A DNA stretch of 64,000 bases from Tetracentron sinense (GCA_015143295.1 CM026568.1:14452607-14516606); one strand, 5' to 3'. Counted from the stretch's first letter, positions 9,936 through 23,315 are shown. The notes: generated by a model not told the origin, from the letters alone. Made by a program: numbers and translations.

Positions 9936-12350
9936 TCCACGAGCTTCTAAAGAATGGGGCGATGAACCTCTTTTAATTTTTAAGCTTTCTTTAAGGTTTA
10001 TTTAATCAATATTAACCTCTATTAATAATGGATCTTGATTCCAGGAATCTGTGATCTTCAAATAAGATTCAAGCCTTCAAGTAATCAAGATCTTCAAGTA
10101 GGCTACCAACGTTGGGCTAAGCTTAGTTAAGCCCGATTCTAAATAGGCATCATATATATTTATAGGCATGAGCCCCACTTTTTTCATTTGAACTAGATTG
10201 TGCTTTATTATTAATAGGGCTGATGTTACAATTTAATTTAATCTAAATTAATGAACATAAAATCATAGGGTGCTACAACAAGCCCACCATTATTTATTAA
10301 TCCTGCACCGAAGAATATTTAAATGATTAAATTTTAACCACACACCATAAAATAAAATAGAAAGACAACAATATCCATGTTCTTCTTCTCTCTTCTTTCA
10401 GTCGTGACCAAGGACCACAACAACTTGGCCATGGTTACCGGACTTGAGGGTGAACATTATTATTCATGGGAGCATTGATTGTTCCTCATACTCGTTGGCT
10501 ATGGCTAGTTTTGGAAGACCAGCATTTCCAGCCTTTTTCTTGAAAAGCTCAAGATGCTATCGAGGAAACTGACCCTGCCTGTGATCCTGAGCATGGTCAG
10601 ATTCCTAATAGCAGAGCTCCCAAGTCTCCTTCAGATGAAGGTGTGTTTAGACCGAGATTGAAAACTAAGTAAAAATAGAATCCTCAATGCTTTCCTCTTA
10701 TCTCATCTGTGTCATACTTACATTTTTCTAGGGTTTGCTTGGTTCATTATAGGCTTCTTTATTGCAATCATAGATTACGTTTTAGCTTTGAAATGGATGT
10801 TATTGATTTTTGATGATTTATGTATGAAATAATGGATTTTGAGATGAGGAGCTATATATATATATATATATATGTATTGGCTTGTTTTGTGTTCTAAAGG
10901 GATTTATTTGTTAGTTTCATATTGCATATGATAAATTCTTGAATATACCATTTCAATAGTCTGGCAATCTTAGGCGATGTATTTAGCCAAAGAGACGAGA
11001 AGAAGTTGGGAGAAGAAGATGAGACCAGAAAATGTTGGGAGAGGACGATAGGGTAGTTATTGTCCTTTTGTTTTTCTTACCGTGATACTATTGTCCTTTT
11101 GTTTTTCTTACTGTGATACTATTGTCCTTTAATTTTTCTTTAAATATGTAATATGAATCTAATGGTTTAAATTCAATTTTGTTGTATTGGAAGTAACTTT
11201 TGGTAAGTGCGTAGCAGTGCCCAAAAAATAATATACTTGCAAGTACACAAGTGATACAATTGATGTACTTGGTGAGCACATGGTCGAATCTATAGAAATT
11301 GACTGTTGTGCAACAAGAATTAAGGAAACGAAATAGAGAGTGAAATAAGAAGTATGAAATCAATTTGCTATGTACCCAATGAGAATGAAGCAAAAATCAT
11401 TGAATATTTTAAAGCAAGAAAAAAGGTCTAAGGTTTCAGAAAAATCCACCTATCCCTCCTTATGCTTAGATTATGATGAAAACACGTCTAGAATTTAATA
11501 TAAATTGAAAATCATTCGATAAAACTACACACCATTTATTCAATGAATAAATTAATTAAAAAGCACTTTGTGTTCAACTCACAGAGGATCCAAGCATTTC
11601 ATATATCATTCAATCATATGAAATCAAAGAATATATAGAGAGAAACAATTTACCAAAATAGATCAAATTTATTCAATTAAAATAATGAGTCTTCATCATA
11701 ATCATCCACATAAATTGAGACAAGTTTCAAATCTCTAACCTTAGAAGAGTTGAGGTTGTCATGCTCTTCAATGATTTGCTAACCATTACAATTAGTCAAC
11801 AAAGAAAACAAAACCAAATTAGAAAAAACTAACAAAAGAACATATGGGCATCCAAGAAGAGATAATAGATTTTCGAGAGTCAGGGCTAGCACCAACATGT
11901 GTAGAGAGATGGTGCATGGGACCTCCATACAGCATGAGATATATATAGTTGTTGCTCTTTCCTTTTCTTCTTTATTTGATTTAGATTTTGGGATTTTTTT
12001 CCTAAATACACCAAGAGTTTTTTGAGAGACCCAAAATACACCCCACTTTAAAAAAAATTCCTAAATACACCTCAAACCTACTTTTATGACTATTTTACCC
12101 TTATATCAAAATAAAGGGTTTCAAGAAACTCAACAATTTCTCTCCCCATCACCGTAACTCTCTTCTTCCTCACCATTGTTCCCGTCGGATCCCGTTGTTC
12201 CTATCGCCGTCTCCAGTCGGCTCCCGCCATTGCTCCTACCGTTTAGCTCCCATGGTGGTAAGTGCTAAACTTAGTCTTTCCCCCTCTCTCCAATTTCTTT
12301 CTATCATTCATTATTTCCTATTGTCCATGCCTTTTTTTTTAACTAATAGA
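9936..12350. other. Repeat-rich intergenic DNA
   Basis: No gene is seen. It holds a (TA)n run (10853-10873) and a 31-bp tandem repeat. At 11200-11310 is a stretch typical of plant LTR-type sequence ('cttgcaagtacacaag', 'gtgagcacatggtcgaa'). At 12110-12260 is a CT-rich stretch that may be the leader of the MULE at 12639-13511. Confidence 0.4.
11058..11140. repeat. 31-bp tandem repeat, 2.7 copies
   Basis: The unit begins TATTGTCCTTTTGTTTTTC and recurs at 11058, 11089 and 11120 (partial). Copies one and two differ at one base. Confidence 0.8.
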
Positions 12351-12364
12351 AGATTTTTTAAAGT

Positions 12365-12398
12365 AAAATGGAGGATCCATGGAGGGATCCTCCATTTT
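12365..12398. repeat. Perfect 14-bp hairpin
   Basis: AAAATGGAGGATCC (12365-12378) and GGATCCTCCATTTT (12385-12398) are perfect complements with a 6-base loop. Function unknown. Confidence 0.7.
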
Positions 12399-12638
12399 GA
12401 ATGATTTGAAGTCGAGAGGTTGAAGAAGATCAAATTTCTAATATTCGTGATCATTTACAAAACTCATGTTCAAATATATAATTATCATAATCGGATCAAA
12501 ATATTTGTGATCAATCTTTATTCTGGCTAGTTAGAGGCTAGTCGATCGTGACAAGTTAGCATCCACCATAACCATTGATTGATCATGAAAAGTTTGCGAT
12601 TTATCATGATTTTCCCACCAATTCGAGAATAACGACAA

Positions 12639-13511
12639 TTGGAATTGGTTCCCGACCCAATTAGAGGTTGCGCTTGGATACTTATTAGGACTCGTTACTA
12701 TATTAGGCCGGATGCAAAGACATGTAGGCGAGCAATGTTTGAGACTAACATGAAAAATCTTGCACTGGCAAACCCTAATGTGTATGAATGGCTTAGTAAG
12801 ATAGGGAAAGAAAGTTGGGCTTCATCATTCTTTCTTGGTAAGAAGTATAATATGGTCACTACCAACATCGCCGAGAGCGTTAATTCTTTATTGAAGAAGG
12901 CAAGATAATTTCCAGTCTAAACTCGTGGAAATGTTAAGATTCAAGATTCAACTAATGTTCTACAATAGAAGAAAAAGAGCATTGGATTTTAAGGGTCAGT
13001 TGACCTCATGGGCCGATACACAATTGAAGGAGCTTTTGAATGATTCGTGCAACACGCGATGTCATGGTATTAGTAAGGATGAGTACCACATTGAGGGCGA
13101 GTTTAGTGACATTGTTAGACTAGATGAAAGGTCTTGTGCATGTAATGGATTTGATGTGATGGGGTTACCTTGTTTGCATGTACTTACGGGATGTGGTAAG
13201 TATCATATTAACCCTTATGACTTGTGTTCTCCTTACTACACGATGGATAATTATTGAAACATCTACCAAGAATCAATATACGTACCCAGTTACGTGACAA
13301 AAGCCAATAGGAGACACCAAAAGAATTGAGAGAATCTTGTGCCAAAATTAAATCCCCAAAAAAAAGAATGCCAACTGGAAGACTAAAGAAGACTAGAATT
13401 CTTTCACAGGGAGATGAGCGAAATGTGAAAGGTGTAAGTAAACTGGTCAAAATCGGCAGAGATGTAGGTTTCCCATCTCACGGGTGTAAGCAAACTGGTT
13501 TTGTTGAATAG
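12639..13511 (+). pseudogene. MULE (Mutator-like) transposase, C-terminal remnant
   Basis: Three overlapping-frame pieces follow the usual order of a plant MULE transposase end. First is 'NMKNLALANPNVYEWLSKIG ... TNIAESVNSLLKKAR' (12639-12908). Next is 'EMLRFKIQLMFYNRRKRALDF' running into a SWIM zinc finger (12925-13257). Last is a basic 'KKRMPTGRLKKTRILSQG' tail (13326-13511). The SWIM finger is seen as CAC...PCLH in 'SCACNGFDVMGLPCLHVL'. The catalytic DDE part upstream is missing. Frameshifts or stops separate the pieces at about 12908 and 13257. It is a dead relic; the TIRs were not located. Confidence 0.8.
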
Positions 13512-13809
13512 AGTTCGTATTTTTTGTTGAAATTTCCAATATAAACCCCTTTTTTTGTTGAACAGAGTCTATATTGTTTTTTGAAATTTCCAATATAAAC
13601 TTGTTTGTTTGTTGAATAGAGTCTATGTTTTTCTTTTGAAATTCGTGAAATAAACCTGTAATTAATGATCAAGTTCACTGTAATTAACGATCCAGTGAAA
13701 AAAATCACGGTAAAAAAAATAGACTACGATTGAAACTCAGAATTTAAACCTATATTTAACGATCATGTCCACTTTAATTAATGATCCAGTGAAAATAATC
13801 ACGGTCAAA
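13500..13809. repeat. Two subterminal-type tandem arrays
   Basis: Three units of about 54 bp starting TTGTTGAATAGAGTCTAT run from 13501 to about 13655. They are followed by two units about 93 bp apart, built on 'aattaatgatcaagttcact' and 'gatccagtgaaaa' plus 'atcacggt' (13661-13716 and 13754-13809). They directly follow the MULE remnant and may be its 3' subterminal repeats. Confidence 0.6.
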
Positions 13810-16454
13810 CCGCGACTAAAACTAGGGATTAAAACCTGTATTTATGTATAAATACATTCATCTTGAAGTTTGTAATTCCACATACTCCTATTTTCCTTAA
13901 AAACTTCCCTAAAAAAGAGCCCAAAAACATCTGAAATTCCACCATTACACCTCCACAAACACCCCCAATATACTATTGAGGACACCACTGGTGCGCTTCA
14001 AACATTAAAGTTTATAGAATTTTTCTGAAAGTTAGCATACAAAATGCAAGTCAGAACCAAAATAGAATAGAGATGATAAATATAAACACGTGTATCTTAA
14101 CTTACCGGATCAAAATCAATGAGAAAGTTGTTACATAAGTGAAATATCATCGTTCAATGATTCATTTGACCTAGAGGGGGGTGAATAGGTCTTCCTAGCA
14201 ATGTCTACCAATTTTAAATTTAACAAGTTTATTTATCAGAGTTATGGCGAACATAGAAATCAAGTGTGGAAATAGTAAAAGAAACACAATTCAATACACA
14301 CTGATTTTTTACATGAAAAACCCTTCCGAGAAAAACCACGGGACCTAATCTAGCACAAAATCCACTATGAGAATTTTTAATCAAGTACAAGACTTGAATC
14401 TTATCCAACCAGACACCAAACATTGTTGCTCGATACAGGTTCTTCATCTTGAAGACCACGAACTCCTTATTCGATCCTTGCAATAGCAGCTCAGGTTCCA
14501 CACCGGCCAACGCCTCTCAAAGTTTCCAACCGTGGTCTACAAAGATTGATCTTCTTCCTTGACGGCTTTGGCTCACGTCAATCAACACTCACACAGAGAA
14601 TACACTCTGGTTTGAAGATTTTAACAGTCTTCTAGAGTGATCTGAAACATAACGGAGATCAACCGATACAAGAACAAGATAGAACAATTCATTCTTTCTT
14701 CATCTAGAGAAGAAGAGAAGAGAACAAAGGGTGTCCACTATGAGGGGATTGGAGAACCCTTGAAAATTCAAAGAAATATCTAAACTCTTTCACTTCAACC
14801 TTAGAATGAGCTAAAGGATCATCCTTTAAATAGCCAAAGAAATTCTATTGCTAAAAACGAAGTTCAGACAACTTTAGAAACTCAAAATACGAGGTCCGTT
14901 TGAACTACCAATGAGGTGTTCGAATGGCCTTGAGATTGGTTAGGAATTGGTTTGTAAATGGCCCACCAGGTAGCTACTGAAATCGAATTCCAATTGAGTC
15001 GTTCTGTGGCGTTCGAACAGCTAGTAGCCCGTTCAAATAGTTTGTGTTGATTTTGGTTCTTTGATGCTCATAACCCATTCCAAACACCAATCAGCCATCC
15101 GTAAGGCTATTAAACATATTTTGGTCAATTTCTAATCACCTAAGATATTTGATAGAGTTATCTAGGTTAATTACACCTAAGGTAACTGATCGGTGTTAAT
15201 TGTTACACATTTAAGCACCTTAAACTACATTTGTTAATTTTGTTGAGCTATTTAATCCATTATGTTACTTGACTTAGGTGTTTTTATTGATTTCAGGTTC
15301 ATGCGAGAAAAAGAAGACTAAATTGAGGATTTATAAATTTCAAAGATTCAGATAAATCGCAACAGAGCAAAGATCCAAGTCAAGGGGAAGACAAATGGGC
15401 AAAGAACGAAATTCACATACTAGTGATCAATCAGCCAGGATGGGCCGATCGATCGGCCACCCTTGGCCGATCGATCGGTTAAAGCCAATTTACTCCAATT
15501 TTAAAGCGCAGAAAATTCACCTTTTGACCCTTTTGGGAATTTCTAAAAGCTAAATTAGCATCAAGGAATGTAGCCTTATAGAAGGAAATGTTGCCTGCCC
15601 TAAAAGGGAGTTCTAAATTTTGGGATTTTGAAGAAAGAAGGTTCTGGAGATCCGTGAAGGTTGGAAGATGGGTTCTTCGTTCTTCATCAAAAGTGGTGTT
15701 CTTCGCTCTCGTCATGAACTAATCTCTTTTTCTAGGGTTTAGATGAAACTCTAACCAAGTAATTGTATCTCATGTATTTTATTTAGGTTTTCTTACTTTT
15801 GTATTAAATGATTGCATAATGAGAGGGTTGTTCTTCAACCAGATTTAATGGTTTTTATATTCGGTTTCAATATATTATTTTCCTTGTTGAGATTGAAATT
15901 ATTCATATCATCTTTCTGTGATTGTTGGTATGAATTTTATACAATAGTATTACTATCAAGGAATTGAATTATAGGATATTTTATGCATAGGAAAGATGAG
16001 TGATTTCACAACCCTAGTTTAGTGTGTATCTCCCGTGCTAACCAAAGATAAAATATATCTAAGGTTTGATTCCTTGAATTATTCTTGATTCGATGAGTTG
16101 AGATTTGTAATCACTCTCATCCCTATTGTTTACACTTGAGAGACCTGAATGAATGCATATAGGTTCAATTAGGAGATTAGTGGTGGATTCAAACACCCTA
16201 CATCTTCATTCCTTGATATCACAAAAATTTTTAGTTTTAATTAATTGAAATAGAAATCATTAGTTCAAATTATGTTCTTAGGTTAAAAAAAATCAAATCA
16301 ATCAACTTTGTTACCCATTGACTTATAAATAATCTTAAGAAAAAGGCAACGAAATCAGCGCAATTTTCTATGATTCGACACCCCATACTAGTCGCTATTG
16401 TACGAAATTGTAACTACTACAAGGTTTATTAAATTGTCAATCAGTAACCACTAA
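13810..16454. other. Decayed repeat DNA without genes
   Basis: No coding region is seen. The 14160-14720 stretch carries 'cctagaggggggtgaatagg', a sequence common in plant dispersed repeats. At 15443-15478 a 16-bp palindrome GGCCGATCGATCGGCC is followed by a second 14-bp copy. The 15290-16400 stretch, ending in 'aaaggcaacgaaatcagcgc', looks like LTR-element flank. Boundaries could not be set. Confidence 0.35.
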
Positions 16455-16870
16455 GCATATAGATCACTTACCATCCTAAGAATGTGAGCAAAGCTTTATC
16501 CGGAATGTACTTCTCTTGGGTCTTTGGAGTTTCATCTTCACCGGTCTTGAACAACTAGAAAATCAGCGACACTAGACTTACATTGACACCATTTTGACAT
16601 CGGAATTAAGCCAACACAAATATGACTTTACAATCCCCCCCCCCCCATTTGGCAATTTCGTGACAAAATACAAAATGAAGTATATAACTCGATACAAACT
16701 CCCCTAAACCATTCAAACATGGAGCGTTTAACTAATTACATGACTCAGAAATATATATTGATATATTTAAACAAAGTACAACTCTCTTGACATTTCAACC
16801 TTTTATAACAACTTGATCTGAACACTTGCACATGTTAAAACACAAAACCAAGTGAAGCATGAGAAATACA
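16455..16870. repeat. Diverged direct repeat, copy 1
   Basis: Matches 18470-18880 over roughly 400 bp, with shared blocks 'gtgagc.aagctt...cggaatgt', 'atttcgtg.caaaa', 'atacatgactcagaaata' and 'acttgcacatg'. The copies are about 2.0 kb apart in the same orientation. A run of 12 C (16635-16646) interrupts this copy. No protein is recognisable. Confidence 0.6.
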
Positions 16871-18469
16871 AAGTTTAATAACCAGGTGAACAAAGATCAT
16901 AATGGAATGTACTTCTACATTCTCTCTCATTCTATCATTATGGGAATGTACTTCGACATTCGCTTCCCCTTTTTGGCACAATGTCAAAGCATAGTATCAT
17001 TAATCAATATTCAAGGGGAAATAACCTTAGAACTCAAATTTTAACAAAATTTCAGCATAAGAACTCTAGAGAACATCCATACCAAGATAAGCTATCAAGA
17101 ATATATTTATATGAGCAAAGCAAATATAGCATCAAGATAAATCATCCACAAGACTATGATTAAAACAAAAGTCATCCATACAAGACTATCAAAAGTCCAA
17201 AAGATATCACATGGATCACATCACAAATATGCAACAAATATAACAAGATCCATATGATTCAAAATCTCAATATCCTTCTTAACAAAACATATTTTGCAAT
17301 TGCAATTTAGATAAGAAGAACCTTCCCTTACAACTCACATCCAAAAACCTTCCTTTTAATTATGATATGCCAGATAATAAACTTGTATGAAAGACATGAG
17401 GGATCACATAGGGATGAAAGATTTTTCAAGATATAAAGCTAGAAACTCCTCCTGAAACCATGCTCTCATCACAAGTATATGATTAGATACATTTGAAGCA
17501 ATTTCCAAGATGTCAAAAGTAATTCACCCAATATTTAATATCATTAAGTTTTAACTAAATGAGGATATGGCCATCTACTTTAAACTCATAGGGTGATCAA
17601 TTACAGACTCAACAACTAAGAAACATTTAGTGAAAAGTTTCACTTTGAAACATAGTGTATGTAGCGGAGTTTCTGACTTGACTCTTTCTGAGGTTTCAAC
17701 CCTTTATTAAGGTTAAGACATTATTGCATTTCAGAGACTCAATGTATCTCAATCACTAGAAAAACCTATTAATTCCTAAATTTAGCATTTGTTGACCATG
17801 TGCAAATCTTCACCTTGTTCATCTTTTAAACAATTTGTCTTTCTTTTCTTTTTCTAACAAACATAGTCACATTGCTGGAATTCTTTTCTTAGCTTTCTTC
17901 TTTTTCATCTTTTTCTTACAGTGGTGGCTTTTACTTTATTTGGGTAGGTAGCCCCAGGTATTGGCAGCAGGGCCTTTCACACTAGTAACTCAGATAGATA
18001 ATTAATGTCTGCATAGGTAGTCATTATATATTGTTTGCATCCAATAGTAACTTTCACACTATCCTATAAGTAGCCCTTTCATATTGCATCATTCTTTTAT
18101 AAAATAACACAAGCAAATGAGATATTAACTTATTGGTCAATTCAGATTTGGTCAACCAAGTGGGTGAATCATGAATAATTAATAGCAATACCTATACTTA
18201 GGAGTTTAGACCATCTTCAAGGGTCGCATGTGCATGACATTTAGCAACATTGTTAACGTGCTTTCTGTGGTCCTTAAAAAAATTTCCCCAAGGATTGCAT
18301 GACCCCCTGCCTCCTCTCGTCACCAAGGGGTTCCAATCAAATGGTCAGACTGAAATCCTGCATAAAATGTATTTTTGGTCTGATTTCTAATTTGATGATC
18401 ACGCTACTAGTCACCTGGGGTATAAGTGGTTATTCTAAGTCAGTCCCACGTAAGGTATGAACTAGGTAT
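16871..18469. other. Intergenic, between direct repeats
   Basis: AT-rich with no recognisable gene. Near 16960 the minus strand reads 'gccaaaaaggggaagcga', which resembles the purine-rich segment seen in some Copia elements. This hints that the block is antisense retroelement debris. Confidence 0.3.
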
Positions 18470-18880
18470 CTAGGTCACTTACTCTCCTATGGGTGTGAGC
18501 GGAGCTTCAAGCGGAATGTTCTTTAATTGAACCTCTTTAAGCCTTCTTCACGAATTTGATCAACTGGATGACCAAGACTTAAGACACTCAGCTTGACTCT
18601 ATTTTGACACAAGAATTTGCCAATGCTCAAATCTTGGACTTTACAGTCTTCCCTTTGTAAATTTCGTGGCAAAACTACACTAATGAATATGACTTGATAC
18701 TAACTCACCCATACCATTCAAAACAGTGAATTAATAAATACATGACTCAGAAATAAAAATTACATGACGCAAAAAAAATAAGCTAACTCTTGTTGAATAT
18801 TGTCATGAAAGCCTCTGCATATCTGCACACTTGCACATGCTAATACACACCTAGTGATCGAAGCATGTATGGCAATAAAT
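18470..18880. repeat. Diverged direct repeat, copy 2
   Basis: Partner of 16455-16870 in direct orientation, offset about 2.0 kb. It shares ordered blocks but has many substitutions and small indels, so the duplication is old. Confidence 0.6.
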
Positions 18881-19718
18881 ATAATGAACAATCATAAAAG
18901 CTAGGCAGACAACAGAAACATGTGAGATGAGAAACATGTGAATGTGTACATTCTCCCCCATGAAATGCGAAAGGAAAAAGAAGAATACATGACTAATAGT
19001 AATTAGAGCAATAAAAGCAGAGAAGAGTAACAATGTGATAGAAATGCTGATTTCATTACTCAAAATAGTCGAACTACATAACATCCATCGACCAAAAAAA
19101 AAAAAAAATACTAACAGGACTCAAAGCAAACAACAAAAACAAAATCTCATCGGCTGCTAGAGCATCATCTGGTGGAGCATAGTCATTCTCAATGACTGTC
19201 CGCATCGCAGCAGCCATGTCACGCTGCAGCTAACTGACATTCAACTGAAATGTCACCAGAGAGTGTGCCAAGGATGTGTGCTCCTATACAAAAACTAGTT
19301 TTTACAGATGTTCTTCTTCGTTTTCTCCTTTTTGTGATTCCAATATGGCTAGGTGGTAGAGAGGAAAGAAGCATCCAACTCCACCATACAGGTGAATGGT
19401 GTTATCCCCGCCATTGTGATTGTGGGTCCATGGTTGTTTGCCAAGTTTGACAGATTTCGCTCTTTTTTTCTATCTTTATTTATTTTCATTAATGCTTTAC
19501 TCATAATATTTACAGAGCTTTTGAAAGGAATACAGGATACAAGGTAGCTATTTAAGGTCTTAAATCCCATCTTACCCAAATGAGAAGAGCTGCTCAGATC
19601 CACAAAGTATATAATACTCCTAATTAATGGACATACATAATTTGAAACTTCCACAGTGAAAATCAATGATTCAGTCATTCTCTAATCAATTTGTTTAAGT
19701 TTCGTGGGATGGGACTCT
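18881..19718. other. 3' flank of the phosphatase gene
   Basis: No gene is seen. A minus-strand AATAAATAAA at 19475-19486, about 235 bp past the PAP stop, is a candidate poly(A) signal. Confidence 0.4.
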
Positions 19719-22700
19719 CTATACTTCATCGCTCTTCACTGGTGTCCAGTTCTTCCTGGAGGCAGCATCTCTCCTGGCATGTGATATGAATCCAACAACA
19801 TACCCCACAAAAGCACCAAGCATCAAGACGCTTCCTGCTTTCACATACCATGACAATGTAGACTCCACCACCCCACTCTTACCATTCAGAACTTGGCCTG
19901 GCGCCGGAATATCCACCGTGTCATGCACCTCCCCATCATGGTTCCCTACATAAAAAAGTGTCAGCTTCTCCTTTGTAGCAACAAGCCTCGTGTACCCAAA
20001 CTCGCCCCCACGGTACATAGACCGAAGAGGTTGGGGGAAGATTGGGTCCTTAGGGTGGTCGGCCCTTGGCTCCCAGATGGGTTGCCAGTCTTGTCCTGCC
20101 ATACCAATCACAACATGAACTGGTAAATCCTGTCCGCCCTCCTCATTGGGATCCATGCCTCCACAGGTGTTGTTCTTCACTGGACAGAACCGTTCATACC
20201 TATGGACGTGACCCCACAGTGCAAGTGTCACCTTGTATTTCACAAACAGAGGTTCCAAGTGCTCAAGCAGTCTCTCTCTCAATGGGGCATCTCTGAACTC
20301 GTTGCTTGTTGTATACATCGGACGGTGGCCTTGGATTACGACAAATGGAGTTTTCTTCCTATCAGTGGTCTCCAGATCATGCTTGATAAAGTTATATTGG
20401 TCGCTTCCTGGGAGGAAATTGGTCTCAGTTGATATGTACACAAAGTGCACAACTCCGGCATTAAATGAGTAGTAAAGGTGCCGCGTGGCAGGGGCACGCA
20501 TCCCAGTTGGTGCAGAAGAGTTCCCAGGCATGTTGAACTTGAGGCTGTAGGGGACTCCACATTCGCCTCCCCCGTCTGTATGGTAAACTGTCTGGGCCCA
20601 GTCAGGTTTCCACGGCTGCAACGGCCAATCATACTCATGATTGCCAATGCACACATGATATGGCACCTTGGAGGCAACAGGTTCAATCTGAGTAAAGAAT
20701 GTGTCCCAGAGCCATGAGAAGCCCCTTGCATAGCTGATATCACCGATGTGAGAGACAAAGGCAGGCTTGTCACCAAGGGCTTCAATGTCACGGAGGACCC
20801 ACTTCATGGTTGATTTGCTTTCGTCTTGAGTACGGAGAAATGTTGAGTATGGGGTTGAAGTTCCCATGTCCCCAAATAGGAAAGCAATAGTCTCATCCGA
20901 GTCCCCTTCCCTTGACATAAAGCTGTGAGTCGCACTCCAACCTCCTGCATCACTTCCTACCTGTAACGACAAACATTAAAGAAACCTTAGTAGTCAGATT
21001 TTCAAGCATAACAGGGAAATTTAACAGAACCTGTGAGCACACACATATACAAGGAATACCCATGTCAGTGACTCAGTATATATTGGAAAAAGTTGCCCTC
21101 CCGAATTCTGCCACACATGCAATGCACATCCCAGGAGTTTTTTATCCACCAGTTGATTGGTCCCACCAAGGAGATCCTCCCAACAAAAGATTGACCCGAT
21201 TGGACAACACCATAGCCAGAATGACTATGAACTTAATATCATCTGATCTAGTCAAGGTTTTAGATATAGATGACAAATATGAGAACCGTGACCGAACAGG
21301 ACCTGTGGATCGGTGGAATATCATGACATAAAATGGAGTTTATTTTCTTTGAATTATGGGTTAAGAGTAAACAAATACTTATATTGTAACTAATACTTAG
21401 ACATGAAACAGAGCTTCTTTGATCCATTATCACTTGCCTAATTCAAATCAAGAAGTATAAATGACCTTGAACTACAACTTAAGCAACCAACCCAAATTGT
21501 GTTTAACCTTCCTAAATGTGGAAAATAGGAACAGGATGAACCAATCCAGGGTGGAGATGAAGAAACAAGTTACCAAGGAAATCCCAATTAATCGTTGCAC
21601 AAACCAGATTAATAGATATACAAATAAAACCATGGATCATAATCAAGAAACTAGCAATAGAAAATCATATTCCTCGATTACTGGGATACATAAAATGGGA
21701 AATCAAAGATATAGAAAACAGAACAATCAGAGGACATGGCCTAACAATAACTTTAAAAAAACAAGGACGTTTATATCCGTCTCAAGACCATGCAAATAAA
21801 CCAAAAGGATAGCATTAAGCGATTAAAAGCTAGAGAACACCAAATCAATCCCAAAAATTTGCCATATGAACATATTGAATCAAACTGCTTACTCAATCTC
21901 TGAAAATATAATAATTAAAGAAAAAAATGTTAAAAACCAATTGAATCAAGAATAATGAAACCAAAAAGATGCTGAAGCAACTGCTGAAAAGGCATATCCT
22001 TCAACAAACACCATTGAAACAAGAAAATAAATAGAAGAAAGAAGCAGAGAGTAAAGAAAAATCAGCTAATCAACATGTAATTAGCCTTTTTTCTAATCTT
22101 ATATAAATATCAACAGCAGAAAGCCAAAATACAAAGAACAGGGTTCACAAGAAGATAGTGAACCTCGACAGCAAAATCCTACAACAGAAAAATAACAGAT
22201 AAGCCAGGAACAACTAACACTTCAGAGGACCAAATATCCAAACTACAAGTAGACCAAGAAACCCACCTACCAAATTGAAAAAAACAAAAACAGAGATACA
22301 TGAGAACAAAGAAAAACAAATAATCTTCAAACCATAACGAACCCCACTTACCCACAGAATGATAAATCAACCAACCAACAAGCAATACTTAGAATTCTAA
22401 GCAATTATTATACATCTAAAAGATATAAATCAAAATCCCCCCAACATTACTTTGAAATAAATCCAACACTTTTATAGTAATCATGCAAAACAGGAAAAAC
22501 AAAAAATCCAAATCCAAATCTTTCTTACCTTATAATAATACCTCTTCCCTTTCTTCAATTTCCTCATAACCCCATCATGAATAAACCCTGGATCCCTCCA
22601 CCCAATACTCTCATTCGCCGGAGAATCGCACATATCTTCCCGTTCATACCTCCTCACCTCCGTCGCCGACACCTTATCCATCCGATCCTCCTTCTCTCCA

Positions 22701-23221
22701 TACTTGACAAAACTCTTCTTCCCATCCTCCGTAATAAACATCACCCTCATTTCATCATCCTCCATCGTAAACGCCAAATGTATCTGCTCTGGCCCACGAC
22801 CCTTCTCGAACCCTAATTCCTCCGATTTGGCCAAAGGGTGCATGGTTCCTGGCAAGGGGTTGTGATCCTGATCATGTCGAGACTTATCGATCTCCTTCTC
22901 AGTCCATCGAAAGATCCGAAACTCGTAATTCGATCTGAGATTGACTAAAGGAAGATCGATCGAACACGAACCCGATTTCCAATCGTTGCAGGAGGATAGG
23001 AAGATATAGCCGATGAAATTATCGGAGGAGGAATTGGGGGGTGAGTAGATACCGAGCCAGTCGAGCTCAGAAGGCGATTCGACACCGGTCCATTCGATTC
23101 GAACTGAGTCGCCAGATTTGGTTAGGATCTTGGGGGTTAGAGAGATTGAGAGTGGAGAAGAAGATGAGAGGGTGAGGATTGTGGAAATGAAGAAGAAGAG
23201 AAGGGTATTTCGAGGAACCAT
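19719..23221 (-). CDS. Purple acid phosphatase, PAP2/PAP9 type, two exons
   Basis: Exon 1 is 22529-23221 and exon 2 is 19719-20960. The intron (20961-22528, GTAAG...TTACAG, phase 0) joins 'RYYYK' to 'VGSDAGGW', giving 644 residues. It is a binuclear-metal phosphoesterase. The five metal-site blocks are present: GDMG (Asp262), GDISY (Asp305, Tyr308), GNHE (Asn338, His339), QGHRP (His443) and GHVH (His482, His484). An N-terminal hydrophobic leader, an Ig/fibronectin-like PAP N-domain and the catalytic domain precede a C-terminal membrane anchor at about 606-624 ('[18 protein letters not shown]') with a short basic tail. That tail anchor is the mark of the PAP2/PAP9 group; Arabidopsis PAP2 uses it to reach the chloroplast and mitochondrial outer membranes. 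An upstream in-frame ATG at 23278 would add 19 residues. It lies at the expected transcription start set by the TATA box at about 23304, so the ATG at 23221 is preferred. No damage is seen. Confidence 0.92.
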
Positions 23222-23302
23222 TGATAAATTTTGAGGTTTTGTTACAGAGAGACAAGAGGTTGGAGATGGAAATTTCATAGCGTTACAGAGGAAGAGCTTT
23301 GG

Positions 23303-23315
23303 ATATTTATATATA
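23303..23315 (-). promoter_or_regulatory. TATA box of the PAP gene
   Basis: The minus strand reads CTATATATAAATA, 83-95 bp upstream of the preferred start codon. It would place transcription start near 23275-23280, which favours the ATG at 23221 over the one at 23278. Confidence 0.6.

Noticed and set aside
15443..15478. Palindromic GGCCGATCGATCGGCC pair as a binding site
   Set aside because: It lies in decayed repeat DNA away from any gene; no supporting context.
19893..20717. Plus-strand ORFs opposite the phosphatase
   Set aside because: They are antisense to a clearly conserved PAP exon with all metal motifs; no independent signals.
22481..22528. Extension of PAP exon 1 to a stop at 22481
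   Set aside because: The reading past AAG|GTAAG is intronic; the splice junction to exon 2 restores the conserved PAP sequence.
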